Assembly (NCBI GenBank): GCA_034359265.1
Contig: CP136896.1
Span: 31,436,001-31,500,000, forward strand
DNA length: 64,000 nucleotides
Reading direction: 5' to 3'
Source of the DNA: Canna indica
Taxonomy: Eukaryota > Streptophyta > Magnoliopsida > Zingiberales > Cannaceae
Under the pieces are notes generated by a model that was not told the DNA's origin, searched no databases, and saw nothing but the letters and a program-made list of their open reading frames with translations. The position numbers were made by a program, and so were the translations under genes. Below, in pieces: positions 55,701 to 64,000 of this stretch; the stretch's first letter is position 1, and each line of letters opens with the position of its first letter.

Positions 55701-57605
55701 GAAAAAATTGGCATGACGTTCCCCTTTTCCCTTCATGTGGCCGACCCTAATCATCAAGAAAAATGAACATCTAAAACAAGAATCCATACATCGATGAAGA
55801 ACATGATTTAGGAATTCGAGAAACACCATCGATCGACAAGAAACGACACACAAAATCTCTATTCCTTGCTTCTACATAGTTCGGCCACACGCCTCATCCT
55901 ACTAACCGAGGTTCGACCACTCACCTTGATCAAGGAAGAAGAATGGATGAGCGACAACGATCTCGATGCTTCCGACGGCGCCACAAATTCAGCGCCGACT
56001 CCAAAGCCTTCCCCTCCTCCCTCTCACTCCTCGGGCTGCGTGAGGCTCCAATGATGAGCTGCACGGCTGCTAGGGGGATGAGGGATTTATTCCCTCATTT
56101 TCCCTTGACCAATTTGCCCCTTCCACTCACTTAGCCCCTACTCGACTCAATCCAAGCCCGATTTGAGCCCCGACTTGATCCGCGAACAGAATTTTGGAAT
56201 CGACTCTACTAAATCATCTTATGATTAACAAGGAATGGAACATTTATCAGATAAAATTCCATAAGGCTTAAGTTATACCTTCTACCCGCGGCGATTTCGT
56301 GACTCGACCCGACTAGCTCCCGATCTGGTGCGCTGCACCAAAATAAATTATATATTAGGAAACCTCGGGTCTTACAAAAGGTATTTCCTGTATGAACGAA
56401 TGCACGAGGAAGGAGTTCCTCTATAACCCTAATTTGTAGGGCATCACTAAATTGTAGGAATTAGCACATAATAATATTTTATGTGGTTGATTAATTTTAA
56501 TTATGAATTACATATTTAATTAACCACTTCACAAAGATTGTATTTAATTATGAATTAAATACAATTTCGATTTTGAATCAAATATACATGGGGGGAAAAT
56601 TAGTCTCTTACCATGATCCTAACCAATTAATTAGGAATTAATTTATTTGGATAAATCCTAATTAATAGGAATTTAATTTGTGGAGATAAATCATAAAATT
56701 AATAGATATATGATTTATGAGGATAAATCATAATTCTATTAATTGATAGGAATTTAAATTATTTAGATGAACCTCTTTCCTATTTTTTAGGGGATTGGTT
56801 TATTTTGATAACTATCATTCATGTTAATAGACTCTCAATTTATGGAGATAAATTAAAGTTTATATTTATTTGGATTTAATTAATTTCTAATTAAATATAA
56901 ATCCATTAAATATAAATCATTGCGTTGGAGGCAAACCCCAAAATTTTGAATTCCGAGGAGAGATTATAAAGGGGGGGCGGGTCTATCTTGGTGGCCGCCT
57001 ATGCCCCTTATAAATAGGTGGCCTAACCTTCTTCAACAGGGTTAAGCAAATTGGTTATTCACCTTGGAGAAGATTAAGGATTGGATTCTTGAGGGGCTTC
57101 TTAAAGAGAAAGACTCCAAAGAACTCCTCTTAATCTCCATGTGTGGCCGGCCATAAAGATCCTCCATCCCCGGTTTCTGCGAAGCCAAATCGAAGGTGTC
57201 TTCTTCTTGGGTGTGCCGCCTTCTTCACCTTCTTGGAGGAGTCCAAGAAGGACAACGAGGTATTCCTTCATCTACCTTCTCGTTCCGTTGTTTTCTCATC
57301 CCCTTTTCCTCCCTTTTGGTGCTCGATTATTGGTGGAAGGGCCGGCTTCGTCTTGTTGCATTTCGGAGTTGAGATATCCTCTCCGTTGAGCCACAACGAG
57401 TCTCGGTGTTTGCTACCCCTTTGGCACATGCGGGTCTTGAAACGGGGATAGGAGCAGTCATACCATCCGCGGTATAAGGTATATCTTCTCCTTTTACTTG
57501 TAGATTGAATTCCTTAAAAATTGCTAAAGTAGATCGTTGTTTTCGGGATAGTTTGAATTTTTTTAAATTGCTATTTCGGCAGCATTTTTTATTCCTATCC
57601 AAACA
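52793..57605 (+). mobile_element. Tork/Angela-type LTR, split by a solo chromovirus LTR
   Basis: It starts TGAAAGGAATAGTTCCC, matching the terminus at 30948, and ends TATCCAAACA, matching the terminus at 680. Without the insertion (and one copy of its duplication) it is about 2.4 kb. TATAAATA lies at 57009-57016. A degenerate PBS follows, which suggests a 5' LTR rather than a solo LTR. Open frames within (for example 57141-57451) are read through repeated LTR sequence and show no domain. Confidence 0.7.
53974..56376 (-). mobile_element. Solo chromovirus LTR (2403 bp)
   Basis: On the plus strand it reads TGTCATACCCC at the left and CGGGTCTTACA at the right, the inverse of TGTAAGACCC..GGGGTATGACA. 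A perfect duplication AAAGG flanks it (53969-53973 and 56377-56381). It is diverged from the Gypsy-1 LTR but shares the CACCTAGCGGGTCC box and a TATA element (54956-54965). No internal sequence remains. Confidence 0.92.
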
Positions 57606-59122
57606 GTGGTATATCCACCTTTAGCAATTTTTTGGAATTTTTATTGCGCGTTATTATTGCGTTTACGAACCGTTCGCTCCCTAGACGTCATGCTGCCCGG
57701 TTTTTGTTTTCGGGGGTTCTTGAGTCATTCTCTTGGCTCCACGGTTCATGCGATGAATCGGGGTGGTAGCTTACTATCCAAACTTGTCTTCGACAGATTT
57801 CTAACTCAAAGAGTCCCATGGGTTCATGGTAGAACAGCCCCGAAAACCAAAATTTTAAGCATGTGTTGTTTGGACCATTTTGGGTGAAAACGTAACCCGA
57901 TTAGCGCGTTTTCGGATTTTGTTTTTTTCCTTTCATTTTCTTAGTTGCTAAGATGCATGAAAGGATGATTATGGATGAGCCCTATGTGCATGTGACTGTG
58001 TGTAAAACATGGTTGTATTGATTGCATGTAAATTTATGAAATTTCAGCATTGTAACTTTTAAATAGGGTTGCGTACCCTTGTCTTCCTCTAGAAAATTCT
58101 GGTTGTATTCTTCTTCTCCCTCTCCTTAAACCTTTCCCCAAGGGTTATTTGGGGTGTTCTTCTTTTAGTTTTGTAAAATTTGATGTTTCTGGGCAGATTC
58201 GCGACGACCACTCTTGCTGCCCCATTTTTGTGCCCACACGGAGAGGAGGTATTCGGCGCCATGTTGATGATGACTTGAACCCCGGTAAGTCACTGATGGA
58301 ACCGGCAATCAACAAGATGATTTTGGGCAGTGCCTTAGTGAGACGAAGCTCCCTAAAACCCTAGGATGATGGCCTTGGTTCGCCCAGTGGCTCAGGTGGA
58401 ACCCTTAGAACATCCATAATCATCCTTATTTACTTTATGCTTTTATTTATTGCTTTTGCTTCAATTGTTGATAGCTTAGATAATTATAATTGCATGAAGA
58501 AACCCTCCAATTATATTGAGTCTAAATGGCTAAGATATTAAGAATATCCGGCTGCCTTCCATCGTTATGAGGGACAAGTGTGTCTATATCACGACGGGTT
58601 TGTTGTGCACACACAAAGCCTTTTGTGCTAATAGACACGTTGCACCTCATATGACACATATCCCTTTTGTGTCTCCACTACCGGCTTGAACATGACTTAC
58701 CTTGTTGAGCTACACTCAAGGGTGGTTGTTTTCTCGCTAGGGTATACGAACGATGGGTCCGACTCAACTAGAGCTCCTTGGTTTGTTGTGCAAACACAAG
58801 GCCATGGTAACCCTAAAGGCAAAACTTGATGGAAGTTGCATAACGATGTGATCGGTAAAGAGTTACCTATCCATGGACCTATTAGGGTTTGTCGTGTTAA
58901 ATGCGAGACCCGAGTACGAGAAGTGGGATTCCATCTTCCCCTAGGGAAATCTACCAACGAGGGCTTTCCGTTTCTGAATAGGAGCGTCATTTGGGAACCA
59001 CAAAAATTAGTGGGAGCCATGATTAATCGAAAGACCTTAATAATCATGAATACAACATATCTGCTCATTTATTTCTTTCTTTTCATTGTAGCATATTTAA
59101 CATGTCATCTTCACCATCGGTG
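57606..59122 (+). other. Leader-like region after Tork LTR
   Basis: GTGGTATATCC resembles a decayed initiator-tRNA primer site (TGGTATCAGAGC). The following TTTTTATTGCGCGTTATTAT and GACGTCATGCTGCCCGG phrases look like a Copia leader. No gag or pol domain is visible through 59122; small frames here are not convincing genes. Confidence 0.45.
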
Positions 59123-60834
59123 TGTTGATTAATCCTGAGACCATATCGATTTGCATGCGACGTCCCCAATCGGAAAAATCACAAAAAATCAAGAATCGGA
59201 GGCTTCGGAGTCGAGCATGTCAAAATTAGTTTAGGACTTAATTTCTTTTATTGTAAATGTTCCTAAGCCTTAGTTTGATATGTCCTTGGAGGGCTATCCC
59301 GAAATCTTGAAAACTAGAAAAATCCAATAAAAACAAATTAAAGACATATTTCAAACTACCTAGGATTTCCAATCCAATAAAACGAAACCCGAACCCCAAA
59401 ATCTTGAAAACTAGAAAAATCAGAAAACGAGCTTGAAAATTTCAAGTATAGGGGGGGGGGGGCTCCTTGGAGGGCTACATAATTTAGATATTTTCTTGAA
59501 ATCAAAAGTCCCAATAATTGTTCCTTAGGTAAAAACAAATTAAAGACATATTTCAAACTACCCAGGATTTCCAGAATGCCCCCAACCAATTTTTTAAAAA
59601 TTATCCAAAATTCCGACAATGCCCCCAAATGGCTCTTTTTCAAATTTTATAAGGTTTGAATGGGTCTTTGCTTCCATACCCCAATACCAACTCCATAAAT
59701 ACACCCAAAACTCCCTTACTAAGGCTCCCAACTATTCATTGAGCCATTCTAACAATATTTGGAGCCTTTCTTGAGCCATTTCTCTCAAACCTTAGCTTTG
59801 AGCTTCTACCTCCTTGATAGGGATGTAAGTGAGCCGAGCAGCTCGTGAGCTACTCGAGATCGACTCGATGAAAACTTGAGCTCGAGCTAAGTAATACTCG
59901 ACTCGAGCGGCTCGCGAGCCTAATCGAGCTTCATATATTTATATATAATTATATAAATATTAATATTTCATATGGGGTTGAGCATAAACCCGAGTCGAGC
60001 CATGCTTAATCGAGCTTGAACGAGCTCGGTCATGCTTGAGAAAAATAAACGAGCCTAAACAAGCTTAAATGAGCCGAGCTCGAGTTACTTGAGTCGAGCT
60101 CGAGCCGATCTCGAGCTTGGATATTGAAGCTCGATCTAGCTCGAGTTCGAGCTCGAGCTCGACATTTCTTAAACGAGCAGAGCTTGAGCACAAGCAAGCT
60201 CGGCTCGGCTCGATTACACCCCTACTCCTTGATTGAGCCTTTAACCTTGTGTTTCATCATCAAAAGCATTAAGAGGAAGCTAGGATCTTGTGTTGGAGCT
60301 AAGTATTATATTTATTGTGTTTTTGCTCCATTTATACTTGTATTTTATTATTATTCTCATTGTATAGCAAGTTGTGAAAATCTAGGGTGCTAGGTTTGTG
60401 TGTATGGTGGTAGCCTTGGTGTAGAGGCATAAATCCACCGGTATAAACTTAGTTTGTTAGGGTTAGTTGGATAGTCCTTAGAAGAAGAGTTGTTGGAGGT
60501 ACTCTCGGGTGTGAGAGTAACCCTCGGTTGTGAGGGTCGGTGCCTTAGCTTGTAAATCCTCTTGTATGATACACTTAATCTAGTAAAGTAGAGTTTGAAA
60601 TCCTAAGTGGGGTACTTAGGTGGTGGAGTAGGCATTGGGGCCGAACCACTATAAATTTATTGTGTTAGCATTGCTCTTATGCGTGTTTGATTACTTGTTA
60701 TCTATCTTGCTTCCGCTTGCTATTAAATTGTGATTTGCCTAAAGTAATCAAGAAATGGTTAAAGCCAAATTTAGACTAAAGTTTTAGTTAACATACTATT
60801 CACCCCCCTCTAGTGTGGCCATTCAACTTACAAG
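59123..60834 (+). mobile_element. Divergent LTR-A copy, with hAT insertion
   Basis: It is collinear with LTR-A (GCGACGTCCCCAATCGG near 59158, CTCCTTGGAGGGCTA near 59462, GCATTGGGGCCGAACCACTA near 60631, CACCCCCCTCTAGTGTGGCC near 60801) but much diverged. It lacks the TCGA-palindrome cluster. A roughly 38-bp segment (AAACAAATTAAAGACATATT) is duplicated at about 59332 and 59536. The right end is eroded at about 60834. Confidence 0.7.
59818..60224. mobile_element. Non-autonomous hAT element (407 bp)
   Basis: Terminal inverted repeats TAGGGATGTAA and TTACACCCCTA match with one change. They are flanked by a perfect 8-bp duplication CTCCTTGA (59810-59817 and 60225-60232), diagnostic of the hAT superfamily. 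The interior is made of GAGCTCGAGCTCG-type repeats and is strongly self-complementary. No coding capacity is present. Confidence 0.9.
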
Positions 60835-62780
60835 AGAGAGGAGGCGACACCAAGAGGAGGAGGAGCCATTGGAGCCAGAATTCCATGAGTTCGTCGGCGC
60901 CGATTGAAGGAGAATCCCTATCGTCTCTTTCCTTCTCATTTTCTCCAAAGAGGTGAGTGGATTAGCCTTCTTTTTCCCCCTTTTTCATCAGCCATGCGCC
61001 ACCCCTATGTAATGGGGTTTTGTCAATTTTTGATTCAATTTCGTCATATTGGTTTGAGTTTTTGTATTGAGGGTTTTCCTATCGTCGTTGTGATTCTGTC
61101 GGATCGAGTTTTGAGCGACTTGGCCGCCCTACCCTTGCTATGCCGCCCCCTTCTTCTTCAAATTCTTGATGGTTTCTTTGAGGATTCTTAATGGTTGTTG
61201 AGGTTTCTTGGTGCTTGCTTGAGATCTTGAGGAAAGGAGGAGTTTTGGGGAAGTTCTAGGGTATGCCCCCCCCCCCCCCCCTTTAGGGTTCTTTAGGAAC
61301 CATAGGGTGGCCGGCCACCCAAAGGAGGGATTTTTTAGGATTTTAAATATATTTTTCACACTTAGAAGTTAAACTTTAGGGTATGTTGCTTTTATTCCTA
61401 ATGGTATAAACATTGTAGGAACCTATACTTAGGAATTAAGGACTTTAGGGATACTAGAGACATTAGGACCCTAATTTAACTTTTAGAAGGGTCGGCCCTA
61501 AGAACACCTAAGGGGGCAAAACCTTCCTTGCCCTTAGGGCACATGGGTGAGGGAGGTAGGCCGGCCCTAGGGTAGTCGTCTAGGGTCACAAAGGGCAGGT
61601 TAAATTGCGTAGGATTGCTAGTGATGATATCCTATTTTTAGGACTTTCTATATGTGCTTTTCGGCCTCTCTTTCCTACGCTTTTGGATGTGTTGTACCTT
61701 TATTTATGAGTTGTACATTCCATGTCATATTTATGTATATACCTGTGTGGTTTTGATTTAAGACTTGAGGAGGTGGAGGTTGTATGTCCTTAACCTAGCT
61801 TGCTGTTATTGATAGCGCATCTTGTATTTACTTCTATAACTGCGTGTGTGATGTGTTTGTGCATTTCCCGGTAGCCTCGCTAGTGAGGGGAGGGTATGCC
61901 CCAAAGAGACAGCGTTGGCCTTATTTTAGAAGTTCGGCTGGTGAGGGGAGATCATACCCCAAAGAGACAGTTTGGAGACCCGACCGGTGAGGGAAACATA
62001 TGCCCTAAAGAGATGAATCGGAAGAGCTAGTGTCGGTGAGGGCAGAGCATGCCCGAAAGAGATGACACTGAGCTGGGTGGTAGTTCGGCGGCCACACCAT
62101 CTACCTACCCTACATGGCTATGTGAGACCGACCGGTCCGGTGAGGATTCAGGTGATTGAGATGTTGCATTCATCATACCTTGATTTATGTGGTTATTTAT
62201 ATATCTGTTGATGGATTCTTTTATCATGCCCAGGGTAGTGGATAAGCATATGATATTATTCTTGTCATTTACTGCTTATATTATATGTCTGCTTATTATT
62301 GGTTTTGCATGATGATGATATGGATGATTCAGGACTGATCTACTCACTATGTCCTAGTTGGACTTACCCCTCATTGTTGTTGTTTTTCAGCACTTGAGCA
62401 AGATTAGAGAGGTACTGGTGTGCAGTAGCACGACTGGTGGCGGTAGGATAGTCGGTCTTGTGACATGTCGTGGTCGGGGGAGATACAGAGTCGAGTCATG
62501 TCATTTTTGGTCATTTGAGTCATGTAGACTTGGGTCATTATATTTCCACATTTTTCTTACATATAGGTGTCCTGGTTTACTATTTGAAGTTTTTATTTAA
62601 TTAAATTGAACATTTAGGATTTATTGAATTGTTGGTTTGGTTTTGAAATCAAATGTCTATTTTAGCTCTTTTGAAATGTCATAAACTGTTCGGGTTGTTT
62701 ATTGTGTATGTGGTTTGAGTTCGGTTAGGCTTCAGGGTACGTGGCGTACCCTGGCCAGTCATACCAAATTTGGGGTGTGA
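60835..62780 (+). mobile_element. Chromovirus-type LTR remnant
   Basis: The right end CCAAATTTGGGGTGTGATA and the preceding CGTACCCTGGCCAGTCATAC resemble the 3' terminus of chromovirus LTRs. The left end is unclear, with no TGTAAGACC start. An 18-bp C run lies at 61266-61283. No gene is recognised; frames at 60904-61191 and 62358-62600 show no domain. Confidence 0.5.
61870..62075 (+). repeat. Imperfect tandem repeats in LTR remnant
   Basis: Four units of about 50 bp share GGTGAGGG(G)AGA(T/G)CAT(A/G)CCC(C)AAAGAGA(C/T). Their position matches the tandem block in the fragment at 46210-46560. Confidence 0.75.
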
Positions 62781-62835
62781 TACGCCTACACGCTCCAACC
62801 CGACCCTCTCTTGGGCCAAACATCTCGGCTTGATG

Positions 62836-63025
62836 TTTATTTCAGCATGTATAAACTAATTCCAGCATGTACGAATAATTTCAGCATGTACTCATGTACA
62901 TTCGAGGATACGTTATAGTAATTTTCAGTATATGTTCTGGTCAATTTCAACATATACTCATGTACATTCCAGCATGCATTATAGTAATTTTCAGCATATC
63001 ATCTCTAGGAAATTTCAGCATCAAT
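62836..63025 (+). repeat. Degenerate minisatellite based on AATTTCAGCATGTA
   Basis: About ten imperfect copies of (A/T)TTTCAGCAT(G/A)(T/C) are spread over 190 bp, with a larger unit ACTCATGTACATTC repeated twice. The small open frame through it is incidental. Confidence 0.65.
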
Positions 63026-63460
63026 CTAGGGAGGTGTTTGGTTGCCCGCAAGTGCAAATGTTGCAACTCTAGTTGCAACATTTAGATAACAAATTTATTT
63101 GGTTGGCTACAAAAGCATTTTGCAATATTTACTAGTTGCATCTTGTATTTCTAATATCATTTGCAGGCCACAAATGAAATTGCAGCCCAGAAAGCCCCAA
63201 TACAAAATTGCAAGCAGCAAATGCAATAATTTAAGTATTGAAAAATAATTAGTTTTGGCGACTTAGAGTCGTCGGATGGAGATGAGATAAATATCAAAGT
63301 TGTATGTTTTCGTACGCTGAACGCGATGGTAGTGTCAAATTTTATATCTGATGTCGATTGATAGATTTTTTTAATATATTTTCAGTATTATACAAAAATT
63401 AAAAATTAAAAATTTATTTTGATATGTAATCAAATAATGTAAAACATATTTTACCCCAGC
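63026..63460. other. Possible MITE edge and unassigned AT-rich sequence
   Basis: GGGAGGTGTTTGGTTGCCCG resembles the termini of small PIF/Harbinger- or hAT-like elements, but no matching right terminus or duplication was found. It contains an inverted repeat around TGTTGCAACTCTAGTTGCAACA (63059-63080). No gene is seen. Confidence 0.3.
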
Positions 63461-63589
63461 CAAAAATGGGGTCGCCGCTTCGGGCTCGGGCTGGTCTCGA
63501 GCTCTAAGGCCAGGTCGAACCTACATCCCCTGGCCCGACACGATAGTGGGTTCCCTAATAATGATTTTATTGTGTCGGACTATCAGACT

Positions 63590-63960
63590 AGGTCTGGCAA
63601 ATAGTGTCGGGCCTAAGTTTTTCGCCTGACCCGAAAAAATTCGTGTCCGACCTAACCAGGCCCGACACGAAAAAATTCATGCTCGGCCCAGCCCAAAAAA
63701 TATTCATGTTCGGCCTGAACAAATTTGTCCCCAACCCAAAAAATATCGTTCCCGGCCCGTCCCAAAAAAGTTCGTGCTCGGACCGGCCCGGAAAGAATCA
63801 TGCACGGCCCGACTTGAAAAAATTTGTGCTCGGCCCGGCCCAAAAAAATATTTGTTTGTCCCCGCCCAAAAAAGTTCGTGCATGGCCAAACTTGGAAACA
63901 CCAACCCGGCCCGACACCAAAAATAATGGGTCGGCACAGCCCGGCCCATTTAGTCTGATA
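63590..63960 (+). repeat. GC-rich tandem repeat, GCCCGAAAAAATTCGTGCTCG type
   Basis: About ten units of 28-36 bp lie within a segment starting TAGGTCTGGCAAAT, a terminus style seen in hAT elements. Both strands stay open through it, which I attribute to the repeat. The right terminus may lie beyond the window. Confidence 0.7.
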
Positions 63961-64000
63961 CCATTAAAAAATATTTAAAATCGAGTTTAAACTCGATAAT

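Noticed and set aside
57141..57451. Overlapping frames of 82 and 102 codons
   Set aside because: They lie in the R/U5 part of a Tork-type LTR, recur in the LTR tails at 1-680, and have no domain.
58149..59132. Several frames of 70-123 codons on both strands
   Set aside because: They are short, overlapping and without recognisable domains; the region looks like a retroelement leader.
63604..63978. 124-codon frame with repeated Pro/Lys/Phe-rich units
   Set aside because: It reads through a tandem DNA repeat, and the opposite strand is equally open.

Overview
The window is plant nuclear DNA, almost certainly from a repeat-rich, heterochromatic part of an angiosperm genome. Nearly every interpretable stretch is a transposable element, most are nested in one another, and I found no host gene, tRNA, rRNA or CRISPR array. 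The families are plant-specific: Tekay/Del-type chromovirus Gypsy, Tat-type Gypsy, SIRE/Maximus-type and Tork/Angela-type Copia, a LINE-1 fragment, a CACTA (En/Spm) DNA transposon and a non-autonomous hAT element. The species cannot be named from the sequence.

Region 1 (1-21320) is a nest. A gag-like 'putative gypsy-type transposase' gene on the minus strand is split into three pieces (681-1310, 9459-9679, 19700 to about 19990). One break is a solo SIRE-type LTR (1311-9458, here called LTR-A), itself split by a 6.7-kb CACTA element (2335-9053) with TNP2, DUF4218, DUF4216 and Ptta/En/Spm domains. The other break is a structurally complete chromovirus, Gypsy-1 (9680-19699, minus strand), with two 2.5-kb LTRs, PBS, PPT and target-site duplication GGATG; its gag-pol carries many stops.

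Region 2 (21321-35594) holds two more LTR-A copies, each followed by the same LINE-1 segment (22903-23352 and 25570-26466). Then come a Tat-type remnant (26467-31788) with RNase H and integrase on the minus strand, and a solo Tork-type LTR (31789-35594) split by a SIRE-like remnant.

Region 3 (35595-52172) is a decayed plus-strand chromovirus, Gypsy-2. It is interrupted by a solo LTR-A in gag (36504-38122), a solo chromovirus LTR in the protease active site (39026-41565), and a gag-only SIRE-type element in integrase (43584-52108). The interrupted reading frames resume across each insertion, so the boundaries are well fixed.

Region 4 (52173-64000) has Tat-type repeats, a Tork-type LTR (52793-57605) split by another solo chromovirus LTR (53974-56376), a leader-like stretch, a divergent LTR-A copy containing a 407-bp hAT element (59818-60224), a chromovirus-type LTR remnant, and simple tandem repeats to the window end.

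No pathway links these genes. The coherent story is insertion history and decay. Most premature stops in the two chromoviruses are CAG/CAA to TAG/TAA changes, which the two copies reveal reciprocally and which fit deamination of methylated cytosines. The LTR-A family shares a promoter-proximal array of TCGA-centred palindromes that varies between copies; I rate this the least expected regulatory structure here.
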